From contig NZ_JAUAMC010000002.1 of assembly GCF_031010195.1 (NCBI RefSeq), positions 124,001 to 188,000 on the forward strand: 64,000 nucleotides of DNA, given 5' to 3'. A program made the translations under genes and the position numbers. This stretch comes from Halomonas sp. SpR8. Lineage in GTDB: Bacteria; Pseudomonadota; Gammaproteobacteria; Pseudomonadales; Halomonadaceae. Of the stretch, positions 8,293 through 18,400 are shown piece after piece. The notes below the pieces were generated by a model. It saw only the letters and a program-made list of their open reading frames with translations, was not told where the DNA came from and did no database searches. Within the stretch, counting starts at the first letter, position 1, and each line of letters begins with the position of its first letter.

Positions 8293-9588
8293 ATGCATAT
8301 TCACGACTTGATCGGCATCGGCTTCGGCCCCTCCAACATTGCTCTGGCCATTGCCCTCGACGAGCAACGCCACTCAGGGCAAGCACGGGATGCCTTGTTT
8401 ATTGAGCGCCAGCCCTGCTTTGCCTGGCACCCGCATATGCTGCTGGAAAATGCCCATATGCAGATCTCTTTCCTCAAAGACCTGGTCACACCGCGTAACC
8501 CAGGCAGCCGTTTCAGCTTCCTCAATTACCTCCACAGCAAAGGCCGCCTACAGGACTTTATCAACCTGCAGACCTTCTTCCCTAGCCGCCACGAATTCAA
8601 TGACTACCTAAGCTGGACGGCCAGCCACTTTGAACACCAGTGCGCCTACGGAGAGGATGTGTTTGAAGTACTGCCCGAAACTGACAATGACGAGGTCGCC
8701 TACCTACGCGTTCGCTCAAGGGATGAAAGTGGCGCAGTACAGGAAAGGCTCACCCGTTCACTGGTGGTCAGCGTAGGCGGCGCGCCCAATGTGCCTGAAT
8801 GCTTCGCTGAGCTAAAAGACGACCCGCGGGTCTTCCACTCCAGCCACTACCTCCGGGAGCTAGCGAAGCAAGACGCCCCCAAACGCATCGCTGTAATCGG
8901 TGCGGGCCAGAGTGCCGCTGAGATATTCCTTGATCTGCACAACCGCGAAGGTATTCAGGTGGATCTTATTAGCCGGGCATGGGCCTTTAAGCCCTCGGAC
9001 GACAGCCCCTTCGTCAACGAGATATTCAATCCCGAATACACCGACTACGTGTTCAACAACCCCACCGGCCAGCGGGAAGCATTGCTGCAGGAGTACAAAA
9101 GCACCAACTACTCTGCCCCTGACTTGGCGCTGATTCAGGAAATTTACGATGTGTTCTATCAGCAAAAAGTGACCGGCCAGGCCCGCCACCGCTTCCGTCG
9201 CCGTCATGAGGTTATCGGCAGTCAAGCAGGCCCAGAAGGCGTTGAGCTAAACGTGCGTGATTTGGAGACTGGCCATACGGATATCACCCGCTACGACGCC
9301 GTGGTGTTAGCCACCGGCTATGTACGCGATACCCATAAACGGCTACTGGCCCCCGTTGCGGACTACCTGCCTGATTTTGCCGTCAACCGCCACTATCAGC
9401 TTTACACCAAGCCTGAGTTCAAACCGGCTATTTTCCTGCAAGGCAGCTGCGAACCCACCCATGGTTTGAGCGATACCCTGCTGTCGATTTTGGCGGCGCG
9501 GACAAGTGAGATTTGTGAAGTACTTAATGAGGCGCTACCAGCGGCCCATTCAGAGGCATCAATTCCATCGCTAGTAAGCACGGACTAA
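8293..9588 (+). CDS. pvdA: L-ornithine N5-monooxygenase (PvdA-like)
   Basis: A 431-residue FAD- and NADPH-dependent N-hydroxylating monooxygenase that converts L-ornithine to N5-hydroxyornithine, the first step of hydroxamate formation. It shows the FAD site GFGPSN at residues 10-15, the LQISFLKDL-type substrate region (here MQISFLKDLVTPRNP), the NADPH site GAGQSAAE near 203, and ATGY near 340. Resemblance to PvdA (HDLIGIGFGPSNIALAIAL) is stronger than to the lysine enzyme IucD, and the final NRPS module has a hydroxyornithine code, both favouring ornithine. The ATG at 8293 follows GAGG; an upstream in-frame ATG at 8206 lies inside the acetyltransferase gene. It starts 23 bases after that gene ends. 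Confidence 0.92.
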   Translation: MHIHDLIGIGFGPSNIALAIALDEQRHSGQARDALFIERQPCFAWHPHMLLENAHMQISFLKDLVTPRNPGSRFSFLNYLHSKGRLQDFINLQTFFPSRHEFNDYLSWTASHFEHQCAYGEDVFEVLPETDNDEVAYLRVRSRDESGAVQERLTRSLVVSVGGAPNVPECFAELKDDPRVFHSSHYLRELAKQDAPKRIAVIGAGQSAAEIFLDLHNREGIQVDLISRAWAFKPSDDSPFVNEIFNPEYTDYVFNNPTGQREALLQEYKSTNYSAPDLALIQEIYDVFYQQKVTGQARHRFRRRHEVIGSQAGPEGVELNVRDLETGHTDITRYDAVVLATGYVRDTHKRLLAPVADYLPDFAVNRHYQLYTKPEFKPAIFLQGSCEPTHGLSDTLLSILAARTSEICEVLNEALPAAHSEASIPSLVSTD

Positions 9589-9653
9589 CCAAGCACTATC
9601 AACGCATGGCCGTTCTCCTAGAGCGGCCCTTAATACCGAGACTTACGCCCATT

Positions 9654-10607
9654 ATGTCCTTACATCCTGATGTCGCCGCTTTCTTAGACCTGATCGCCGA
9701 TAGCGGCAATCCGCCTTTCCACTCGCTCTCACCAGAACAGGCACGCGCTGCCTACGAGGCATCATCACAGATGCTTGATGAGCCAATAGCTAACGATGCA
9801 ACGTCCCTGAGTATCACCTGCCGAGATGGACACCGTATAGAACTACGCCGCTACCAAGGCGAGGAGTCTTTATCGCCCACCCTGCTCTACTTCCATGGCG
9901 GCGGCTACCTACTGGGCAGCCTGGACTCCCACGATTCACTCTGCCAAAGCATCGCTCAGGCGGCTGGCTACACAGTGCTGGCTGTCGACTATCGCCTGGC
10001 CCCCGAGCACAAGTTTCCGACGGCTTTTCACGATGCTGAAGATGCCTATTGCTGGTTGCTGAAGCATGGAGAAGAGATGGGCATCAATACATCACGTATC
10101 GCCGTCGGTGGTGACAGTGTAGGCGGCACCCTCGCCACGGCTCTTTGCATGTCAGCGCGTGATAATGGTTGGCACCCTCCACGCTGCCAGATTTTGCTCT
10201 ACCCCTGCACCAGTGCCTGGCAGGACAGCGAGTCTCACCGCCGATACGCACAAGGCTACCTGCTAGAAGCAGACACCCTGCAGTGGATGTTTGGCCACTA
10301 TCTCAATAGCGATGAGGAGCGCCACGACTGGCGCTTTGCGCCGTTGGAGGCGGCAGAACTCAAAAACCTACCGCCTGCGTTTATCGCCCTGGCCGAACAT
10401 GATCCCCTGGTCGACGAAGGCATCGCTTACGTGAACCGTTTACAGCAAGCGAACGTGGATATCCAACTGACTGTTTACCCCGGTATGGTGCACGACTTCG
10501 CACGACTAGGCAGCATCGCGCCCGAAGCAACCGGTCAGGTACGCGCGGATATCGCCAAGGCGCTACGGCACCATCTCAGTCACTATCCAAGCCCATCAGA
10601 TGTTTAA
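9654..10607 (+). CDS. Alpha/beta hydrolase (hormone-sensitive lipase family)
   Basis: A cytoplasmic-looking esterase of the HSL/acetyl-hydrolase family. It has the oxyanion motif HGGG (near residue 81), the nucleophile elbow GDSVGG (near 152), the acid in EHDPLVDEG (near 250) and the histidine in MVHDF (near 280). The start at 9654 (MSLHPDVAAF) matches the usual start of the family, though an ATG at 9606 would add 16 residues; neither has a clear ribosome site. Third gene after the acetyltransferase and monooxygenase and same strand, so it may act on the siderophore (ester or acyl cleavage), but no such role can be proven from sequence. Confidence 0.82.
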   Translation: MSLHPDVAAFLDLIADSGNPPFHSLSPEQARAAYEASSQMLDEPIANDATSLSITCRDGHRIELRRYQGEESLSPTLLYFHGGGYLLGSLDSHDSLCQSIAQAAGYTVLAVDYRLAPEHKFPTAFHDAEDAYCWLLKHGEEMGINTSRIAVGGDSVGGTLATALCMSARDNGWHPPRCQILLYPCTSAWQDSESHRRYAQGYLLEADTLQWMFGHYLNSDEERHDWRFAPLEAAELKNLPPAFIALAEHDPLVDEGIAYVNRLQQANVDIQLTVYPGMVHDFARLGSIAPEATGQVRADIAKALRHHLSHYPSPSDV

Positions 10608-10621
10608 TTGCCGCCGCATGG

Positions 10622-10650
10622 GGCGCTGCATGGATGGTAAATGCAGCGCC
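10622..10650 (+). terminator. Hairpin after the hydrolase gene
   Basis: GGCGCTGCAT (10622-10631) pairs with ATGCAGCGCC (10641-10650) around a 9-base loop, 15 bases after the hydrolase stop. The stem is strong, but the nearest T run (CTTTTT) is about 17 bases further on, so termination is probable rather than certain. Confidence 0.5.
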
Positions 10651-10709
10651 TCTAGTCACAGGTACCTTTTTAAGCAACAGAGTGTTGCAAGAGCGTACAA
10701 ATTCAGAAC

Positions 10710-10741
10710 ATAATGCTAATAATAACAATTACTATTAACAT
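10710..10741. promoter_or_regulatory. Putative Fur box before TonB receptor 1
   Basis: An AT-rich run with AATGCTAATAATAACAATT followed by ACTATTAAC lies 27-58 bases before the receptor ATG and resembles tandem degenerate Fur repeats. No CGT at the right spacing is present, so it does not look like the ECF-type box seen before other operons. Confidence 0.45.
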
Positions 10742-10767
10742 ACAAAATATCATGCAAGGGGATTACT

Positions 10768-12972
10768 ATGCACCAACTTCGTACCGGCCTGCGCAGGCAC
10801 CTGCTCACTGTGGCCATTGCCAATGCCTGCGCGGCAACCCTATTCGCGGCTCCGGCGGCTCTCGCTCAAGGCACCACAACGCAGGAGTCAGAAAACGACG
10901 AAGCGATCAATACATTACCCACCGTCCAGGTAACCGGCGAGTACCTGCGTGATGCTTCGACGGAAGGAACAGGCTCATACACAACTGACTCAATGAATAC
11001 CGCGACGCGGCTAGGCTTATCCATTCGTGAAACACCGCAATCAGTATCAGTTATCAGCCGACAGCTGATTGATGATATGCAGTTGGAATCACTGGCGGAT
11101 GTGGTCAATACAACGACGGGCCTCACTTCAACCCAGCAAGATAGCCAAAGACATGTTTTTTCAGCACGTGGATTTGAGATTAATAATTATCAAATTGATG
11201 GTATACCCACAGCTTGGGAAAGTGGTTATTCCGCTGGTGAATCACAAATGGACACCATACTTTATGACCGTATTGAAGTAGTGCGCGGTGCTAGTGGCTT
11301 GACTTCCGGTGCGGGAGATCCTTCGGCTGCGATTAACCTTGTGCGTAAAAAAGCGGATAGTGAGGAGTTTACTGGACATACCACTGTCAGTGCTGGCAGT
11401 TGGGATCGCTATCAGGGGACTGTGGATATTTCGACGCCGTTAAATGAAGCTGGAACAGTGCGTGGTCGCGTCGTTGGCAGCTATCTTGAAGAAGGTTCTT
11501 TTGTTGATTCGCTGGAAAATGAAAAATCTGTGCTTTATGGCACTTTAGCTGCCGATCTCACTGATAATACATTGATGAACATTGGTATCAGCCAACAGCA
11601 AAACAGGCCCACAGGCTCAACTTGGGGTGGTTTGCCTGTTTGGTTTAGTAATGGAGAAAGAACAGATTGGTCTCGCTCTAAAACGGTCGGCGCAGACTGG
11701 ACAAGATGGGATTCTGAAGTCACTAATTACTTCGTCAACCTCGAGCACAATTTTGATTCAGGCGCATCACTTTACGCAGCTTATAGCAACAATATTAATC
11801 ATGCTGATTTACCATTAGTCTATTTGTACGGTGCTCCAGATAGGCAAACCGGCCTTGGAATGGGGGCGTTTCCGGCTTGGTACGAATTTGAACGAGAGCA
11901 GGATAATATCGATATCTATGGTAACCTGCCATTTGCATTTTCTGGTCGCGACCATGAGGTGACTGTAGGTCTGATGCACAGTAAGCAGGACTTTACCTCT
12001 GAGCGGCGGAATCCACTGAGTGCACCACCAGTCGGAAATTTCTATGAATGGGATGGCTCTTATCCAGACCCTGGGTGGGGCCCAAAAACATCCTATACAA
12101 GAAAAGAAACTGAACAACTTGGTGGTTATGGAGCTTTACGCTTATCACTGACTGACCCACTGACACTTATCCTGGGTAGTCGCATTACCAATTGGGAAAC
12201 TGAAGGCATAAAAACAAATGGTGACTTCTATGAGTTTAATCATCATCAGGTAGTCACACCCTATGCCGGCTTAATCTACGATATTAATAATGTCTATTCA
12301 GCTTACGTTAGCTATACAGATATTTTCAATCCTCAGGACGCGCAGGATAGAAATGGCAATTATCTTGACCCACTTGAAGGTAAAAACTATGAAACCGGCA
12401 TTAAAGCGGAGTATTTTGAAGGGCGTTTGAACGCCATGCTATCAGTATTTCGTATTGACCAGGATAACTTGGCACAGCCCGATACGGGATATTTGGTTCC
12501 TGGAACCACTAACCAGGCCTCATATGCTGCGGAAGGCACTACCAGTATCGGCTATGAGTTTGAAGTGTCAGGTGCTATTACCGATGATTGGAATCTTATG
12601 TTCGGGTGGTCACAGTTCCAGGCTGAAGATTCTGATGGCTCAGCAGTAAATACCGCTCAACCTCGTCGTACCGCGACCTTGTTCACTACCTATCAACTAA
12701 ATGATTTAACCCTTGGCGGTGGTTTCAATTGGCAAAGTTCCAACTACACAATGGTAACCAACCCTTTGGGAAATAGTGAAGAAGTAAAACAGGGTAGTTA
12801 TGCGCTTACTCACCTAATGGCCAGATATCAGATGACACCGGAATTAAGCGCTCAATTGAATGTAAACAATCTATTTGATGAGAAGTATTACACCAACAGT
12901 GGTGCTTGGTTCGGGCAGTTAGCGTACGGCGCTCCACGTAGCGCAAACTTGACATTAAAATATGATTTCTAA
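10768..12972 (+). CDS. TonB-dependent siderophore receptor 1 (FhuE/FpvA-like)
   Basis: A 734-residue outer-membrane receptor for ferric siderophores. The signal peptide ends at ALA-QG (about residue 33), a TonB-box-like LPTVQVTGEY follows, then the plug domain (IRETPQSVSVISRQLIDD, RGFEINNYQIDGIP, RIEVVRGASGLTSGAGDPSAAINLVRK) and a beta-barrel ending in APRSANLTLKYDF with the terminal aromatic residue. There is no N-terminal signalling (STN) domain. AGGGG precedes the ATG. The first 300 bases or so are GC-rich (40 of 60 in the line at 10801), whereas the barrel part is AT-rich (23 of 60 at 11761), so the gene looks mosaic. It is likely the receptor for the local siderophore or a related hydroxamate. 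Confidence 0.92.
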   Translation: MHQLRTGLRRHLLTVAIANACAATLFAAPAALAQGTTTQESENDEAINTLPTVQVTGEYLRDASTEGTGSYTTDSMNTATRLGLSIRETPQSVSVISRQLIDDMQLESLADVVNTTTGLTSTQQDSQRHVFSARGFEINNYQIDGIPTAWESGYSAGESQMDTILYDRIEVVRGASGLTSGAGDPSAAINLVRKKADSEEFTGHTTVSAGSWDRYQGTVDISTPLNEAGTVRGRVVGSYLEEGSFVDSLENEKSVLYGTLAADLTDNTLMNIGISQQQNRPTGSTWGGLPVWFSNGERTDWSRSKTVGADWTRWDSEVTNYFVNLEHNFDSGASLYAAYSNNINHADLPLVYLYGAPDRQTGLGMGAFPAWYEFEREQDNIDIYGNLPFAFSGRDHEVTVGLMHSKQDFTSERRNPLSAPPVGNFYEWDGSYPDPGWGPKTSYTRKETEQLGGYGALRLSLTDPLTLILGSRITNWETEGIKTNGDFYEFNHHQVVTPYAGLIYDINNVYSAYVSYTDIFNPQDAQDRNGNYLDPLEGKNYETGIKAEYFEGRLNAMLSVFRIDQDNLAQPDTGYLVPGTTNQASYAAEGTTSIGYEFEVSGAITDDWNLMFGWSQFQAEDSDGSAVNTAQPRRTATLFTTYQLNDLTLGGGFNWQSSNYTMVTNPLGNSEEVKQGSYALTHLMARYQMTPELSAQLNVNNLFDEKYYTNSGAWFGQLAYGAPRSANLTLKYDF

Positions 12973-13014
12973 AGCATCAGCATAGCAATATTTAAAACTT
13001 TCGCATCAGATGTT

Positions 13015-13048
13015 TACCCAGCCCTATCTATTTAGGGCTGGGTATTTT
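13015..13048 (+). terminator. Rho-independent terminator after TonB receptor 1
   Basis: TACCCAGCCCT (13015-13025) pairs perfectly with AGGGCTGGGTA (13034-13044) around an 8-base loop and is followed by TTTT. It lies 43 bases past the receptor stop. Confidence 0.85.
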
Positions 13049-13178
13049 AACAAAGAACATTACTGCCAAAAGATAATATTTTCTAATGCATGTCTAGGCA
13101 CCGGCATCGGTGGATTATCCTTTTAACTTAACACCTTAACCCATGGCAGTCATGATACATGTCTCTAAGGCGCGACAC

Positions 13179-14138
13179 ATGAAGTTTTTCACGACAGTAC
13201 TAGCGTTTCTTACATTCTGCAGCATTGCATATGCTGGCGAAAGGCAACCCATTGCCACTTTCGACTGGGCTGTTTCAGAAACCCTGAGTATGCTGGATAT
13301 TGGCCCGCTAGGCGTAACGCAACTGGAAACTTATAACGAGTGGGCAAATAACGGGCTTATCACATATGATGCTATAGATCTTGGCTTTGGCTCGATGCCA
13401 AACCTTGAGCTGATGTCACACCTAAACCCTTCACTAATAATAGGGGGTCTTACACGTCCGAATGAAAAACTATCGCATATCGCGCCCACAGAAAATATCT
13501 CCCTATTTCCGATTACGGGCGACCCTTGGCAGGCAGTGCAAGACTTCACTCTGGCTTTAGCGGAGCGACTGGGGCGTCAAGAACATGCAAAGCGTCTTAT
13601 CCTCGAATATGAACAACAACTTAGTAGGCTCAGCCATAAGCTTTCTGAAGAACAAGCCCCCCTTCTTATTATCCAATTTAGGGATGATCGACATGTCTGG
13701 ATATATGGAGGAAATAGTCTGCTTCAGGGTGTCTTAGATCAGCTCGGCCTTACTAATGCCTGGAATCAACCAACAAACCATGTAGGTGTTTCTGTCGTTA
13801 GTATCGATGAACTACCTGCCATTGAAGGTAGATTGGTTGTTTTGAAGAGCCCTCATTATACTGACAGCATTGGTGATCGCCTCAACCGTGGCGGACTATG
13901 GCAGGCGTTGTTACGTCTTCGCAGTAGCAATACTATCTACCTTCCAGTCAATTACTGGACTCTGGGAGGCCTCCCCTCTGCCATGCGTTTCGCTGAAACA
14001 TTGGTAGAAACGCTTGATTTAGTGAATGAGGCTCCTCATCTGCATACATCCAACGCCTTTCCAGCGCACGATTCTGGAATGGATCTATCTCTGAGTGATT
14101 TGGCTGGTCTAGCTTTTCACCTACTCACCGAAGCTTAG
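13179..14138 (+). CDS. FhuD/FecB-like iron-siderophore periplasmic binding protein 1
   Basis: A 319-residue member of the Peripla_BP_2 family that hands ferric siderophores to an inner-membrane importer. The signal peptide MKFFTTVLAFLTFCSIAYA is preceded by AAGG at proper distance, which sets the start at 13179 rather than an upstream ATG at 13143. Shared landmarks with its three paralogues in the window are FDWAVSETL near the N terminus, RDDRHVWIYGGNSL and LGLTNAW in the middle, and NYWTLGGLPSAMRFAE near the end. It has a C-terminal tail of about 35 residues that the others lack. It stands between a terminator and another paralogue, with no permease nearby. Confidence 0.85.
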   Translation: MKFFTTVLAFLTFCSIAYAGERQPIATFDWAVSETLSMLDIGPLGVTQLETYNEWANNGLITYDAIDLGFGSMPNLELMSHLNPSLIIGGLTRPNEKLSHIAPTENISLFPITGDPWQAVQDFTLALAERLGRQEHAKRLILEYEQQLSRLSHKLSEEQAPLLIIQFRDDRHVWIYGGNSLLQGVLDQLGLTNAWNQPTNHVGVSVVSIDELPAIEGRLVVLKSPHYTDSIGDRLNRGGLWQALLRLRSSNTIYLPVNYWTLGGLPSAMRFAETLVETLDLVNEAPHLHTSNAFPAHDSGMDLSLSDLAGLAFHLLTEA

Positions 14139-14292
14139 TCTACCTAGAGATGCTGAGGCAGAAAGTTGAATGCTACTAGCTATCCCTTGGAACCTACCCT
14201 TCGCTTAATCGGCTCTGCAAAGAGGTATATAGCCCACTCGGAAAGAACGGAAAATATCACCTAACACCAGTATATCTAGCGATGGAAAAACG

Positions 14293-15207
14293 ATGAAAAA
14301 AGCATACCTATATTACATAAAAATCAATCAAAGCTATGGTATTCATCACCACAAAGCACTGTGCCGCGTAGTGGCGATATATATAGCTATAGTTTTATAC
14401 TTCCCTACCCCTGTTCACGCCCACGCCCCTTCCATCATCACAAATAGTTGGACGTTGGCTGAAACTTTAATTGCCTTGGATAGCCCCCCACAAGCTATCG
14501 CCATGACTGAAGACTATGAAACCTGGGGGCATGATAATTTGCCAACAGAAGTTAAAAATATTGGTTTGATTCAGCAACCTAATTTAGAACTCATAGCTCA
14601 GCTTTCTCCTCATCTATTCTTAACAGAAGAATACTTCAGACTAGATGAGCGAATAGCACAGCGTTTTACAACGTTAACTTTACCACAACATGACAGAAGT
14701 GTGAGTACTTGGGAAGGTCTAGTATTGCTTACTCAAGAAGTATCGGCATCTGCTAATACACATCTCTCACATGAGGAGCTGCTTAATGAGTATGAGGCAA
14801 AAATTGACAACCTTAAAGAAAGATTAGAAAACTTCATTTCTCCCCTACTGATCATTTATATACTAGATGACAGACATGTTAGGGTTTTTGGCGAAGGTAG
14901 TCTTGTTCACACAATGCTAGAAAAGCTTGGAATTACTAATGCTTGGAATAAACCAACAAGCCGATGGGGTTTTTCGGTTGTGACCACTGATGAACTTATA
15001 AATATAGATGCCCAGCTTGTGATTATCAAAAAACCAGGGGCGTACAATAACTTTAACCCCCAAAATCATAACTCCGGATTATGGGGCTATATTCCTAGTA
15101 TCAAGAATGGAACAGCAATATCTACACCTCCCTTTTGGATGTTCGGCGGATTGCCGTCAGCATATCAATTTGCTAGCAACTTGGTAGATAGCCTGGAAAG
15201 GAACTAG
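14293..15207 (+). CDS. FhuD/FecB-like iron-siderophore periplasmic binding protein 2
   Basis: A 304-residue paralogue of the preceding gene with the same landmarks: NSWTLAETLIAL, DDRHVRVFGEGSL, LGITNAW, TSRWGFSVVTTDEL and FWMFGGLPSAYQFAS. The N-terminal 44 residues are a long signal sequence with the hydrophobic stretch VVAIYIAIVLYF ahead of VHAHA. Base use is strikingly AT-rich (20 G/C in the 60 bases at 14581) compared with about 55 percent in neighbouring housekeeping-style genes, suggesting acquisition or a different history. No ribosome site is obvious before the ATG at 14293. Confidence 0.82.
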   Translation: MKKAYLYYIKINQSYGIHHHKALCRVVAIYIAIVLYFPTPVHAHAPSIITNSWTLAETLIALDSPPQAIAMTEDYETWGHDNLPTEVKNIGLIQQPNLELIAQLSPHLFLTEEYFRLDERIAQRFTTLTLPQHDRSVSTWEGLVLLTQEVSASANTHLSHEELLNEYEAKIDNLKERLENFISPLLIIYILDDRHVRVFGEGSLVHTMLEKLGITNAWNKPTSRWGFSVVTTDELINIDAQLVIIKKPGAYNNFNPQNHNSGLWGYIPSIKNGTAISTPPFWMFGGLPSAYQFASNLVDSLERN

Positions 15208-15474
15208 CGGCACATCAGCATGCTTGATCGCCAACTAAGTGTTTATGTGCATAAACGTGCCGCAGGCAACTTACCTTAAAAGTCACCGCTTTACATGAAG
15301 AGCTATGCAGACGAGCTTATCAATCGATAAACTTTATCAACCAGTCAACTTTCAAGCCAAACGCTGTCATCTCTCAGAGATAGCACCCCGCATCACTAGA
15401 ATCGACACTGATTACTCCAACGGCCACCTCTGATGGGTGGCCGAGAAGAGAAAATATTTTTAGCAATCAACCAT
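15208..15474. other. Intergenic region between convergent genes, with hairpin
   Basis: No gene is seen here. CGGCCACC (15421-15428) and GGTGGCCG (15436-15443) form a hairpin with a 7-base loop, placed 32 bases after the NRPS3 stop on the minus strand. It is the best candidate for the end of the 28 kb NRPS transcript, though it lacks a clean T tract on either strand. Confidence 0.5.
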
Positions 15475-18400
15475 TCATACTAGTTCCTCCGCTGCAAAGG
15501 TTACCCAATTCCCCCCGTCCTGCAATTCCCCCACCAGCTGCAGCACCAGCGAATCACTGGAAACTATCGAGAAGTGATCCTCAGAAGTTTCAATAGCACG
15601 ACGTGGCGCTTGCCCCACTTGATGCGTTAGTGCTTGCCGTTCCTCTTGTGGACGCCCTTCAGACCACCAATAATCCGCCTCACAGCTCAGCGTCGGCAAA
15701 GTATCGGTCTGCAGGGAAAGCCTCTTCAGATGGCGCGCCACACAGAAGATCCGGGCCAGTTCTTCACCACCCAGTGCAGCATAACCTTCCCGTCCGTTTG
15801 CCATATCTGACGCCAGTAAGCGTTCTAGCATAGTGGCGAGTTCCGTTTCGCTTGGCTCCTTACGGGGCGCTTTGTGAGTACTATTGGCAACGCTCTCAGA
15901 TGAAATGCTCGGCAAGATGACTGACACAAAGGCCGCAAAATCCTGCAGCCAGTCATCTTCGCTCGTCTGGCCGCTACCGGGGATATAGGGATCGACCAGT
16001 GCCAACAGGCTCACCTCCTGGGCTTGCTTTTCAAGCCGTGCCGCGATCATTGCTGCCAAGGTACCACCTAGGGACCACCCTAATAACCGATAGGAGCCCT
16101 GAGGCTGCAAGCTAAGGATAGTTGTCGCATAGTCATCAGCCATCGCTTCCAGCGATGTATCACAATGTTGCGGGTCGGTTAGCATCCGGCACGGCAGTCC
16201 ATATACCGTGCATACTCCCTGTAAACGCCGTGCCAGCGGTTGATAGTCGTAAAGGGTGCCCATACCAGCATGCACGCAAAACAGCGGTGACTGCCCCTGA
16301 CTCTCGCCATTGAGCATAACTACGCCATCCAGCAAGGCAACCGAAGCTTCTCCCAGCCCCAACAGGCCAGCAATGGTTGGCTTCTGCATCAGATCACGCA
16401 GTTTAAAATCAAGCGTGCTCTCCTTTAGGGCGCGCACTCGGCTCAACACTTTCAGGCTCAGCAGGGAGTCTCCACCCAGTTCGAAGAAGTTGTCGGTTTC
16501 ACCGACTCGCTCAATACCCAATACTTCCTGCCAAATCTCGGCGAGTTGGCGGGCTTCCGGTGTAGAGGGGGCCACGTGCTCGCGGTTTTCATCCAGCCGC
16601 GGCTCAGGCAGCGCCGACTGATCCAACTTGCCATTGACCATGCGTGGCAGGGCTGTCAGTACCATCATATGTGCTGGCACCATATAGTCGGGCAGATGTG
16701 CTTCGAAATACCGACGTGCACGTTGCACTAATCGAGTGTTATCCGCCTCATCAGCTACCAGATAAGCAACCAACTGATGCCCAGTCGAGGATTCATGGGT
16801 AACGATGGCAACATCACTCACGCCAGGTATTTCGCGGGCACGTGCCTCTATCTCACCCAGCTCAATACGGAAGCCACGTACCTTCACTTGATGATCCGCA
16901 CGGCCCATATATTCCATATCGTTATCTTCTCTCCAGCGCACCAGATCCCCAGTGCGGTAGAGTCGCCCGCCCAAGGTGTCGAAGGGATCAGCCACAAAGC
17001 GCTCGGCAGTCAAGCCGGTACGTCCAAGATAGCCCCGCGCCAAACCATAACCTCCGATATACAACTCACCCACAACGCCCTTGGGTACCGGTTGCAGGTT
17101 GTCGTCCAGCACGTAGAGCGACCGCTCGCCAACGGGGCGACCAATCGGTGCATAGGCACAGTCAAAGGTCTCCTCGGCGGGTGTCTTCCATAGCAGTGGT
17201 GTCACCACCGTTTCGGTGGGCCCATAGCCATTGATGAACCAGCGCGGCCGCAGTGTGCGGCGCGCTTTGTCATAGGCTGCCTTGGGCATCGCCTCGCCAC
17301 CGAAGACGTAAAGCTCCACCGGCGGCGTATCATCACGCCCTTCTGCCCAGTCAGCGACTTGATTCAAATAGGCCGGAGGGAAAGCCACGTTCGCTGCCCG
17401 ATAGCGTTGCAGGGCCGTGTAGGCTTGTTCCGCGGTCCATAACTCTTCTTCCCGAATTGCTAGGCTCATCCCCGAGCACAGGGCTGTCAGCCAGCGCTCA
17501 TGAGCTCCATCGAAGGAGAATGACATGAAGTGTAACTCGCAGGAGTCGGGTTCCATGTCATAGAGTTCGCTAATTGCCTGGCAATGCATCGCCAGCGGGC
17601 CATGTGCCACTGTAACGCCTTTAGGCGTACCGGTAGAGCCCGAGGTATAGATCACGTAAGCCAGCGACTCTTCGTGCACGGCCACATCGGGATCAGCATC
17701 GTCATAACGGCTTAGATCAAGCGCCTCGCAATCCACATAAGGTATACCCTCCACCGCTGCCAAACGCGGCAGTACCCCGTGCTGCGTAAGCAGCAGGGCC
17801 ATGCCACTATCCTTGATCATAAAACTCAGACGTTCGGGCGGATAGGTCGGGTCGAGTGGCACATAAGCGCCGCCCGCTTTGAGCACGGCCAGCAGAGTTA
17901 CAATGACTTGGGGCGAGCGCTCCAGCGCCACGCCGACCCGCACATCGGGCCCCACCCCTTGCTCGCGCAGATAATGGGCAAGGCGATTAGCCTGAGCGTT
18001 GAGCTGCACATGGCTTAAAGTCTGGTCACCCATACGAAGTACAGTGCTATCTGGCTGTGTATCCGCATGCGCAGCGATGCGGCGATGCACTGGCATGCGG
18101 GAGAAGCCACTACGGCCACTCTGGCCTAATTCACTCAGCGCATCCCATCGAGCTGATTCAATCCATTCCAGCTCACCCACAGGCCGATCCGGCGACTCCG
18201 CCATCTGACGAATGAGCAGCTCCATAGCGCATTTCAGTTCATCAATGAACGGCTCTGGGAAGTCCCGTCGGCTATAGCAGTACTCGATCTCCAGCTCATC
18301 GTCGATCACCACCTGCAGATCCATCGCGTAGCCAGTTATGCCTTCCCCGGCAACCTCACCAAAGCGCAGACCATGCCGCTGCTGATCACGCATTGTTCTA

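Noticed and set aside
10768-12972. TonB receptor 1 as a signalling transducer of the FpvA/FecA type
   Set aside because: Only about 15 residues separate the signal peptide from the TonB-box-like segment; there is no room for the roughly 80-residue STN domain.
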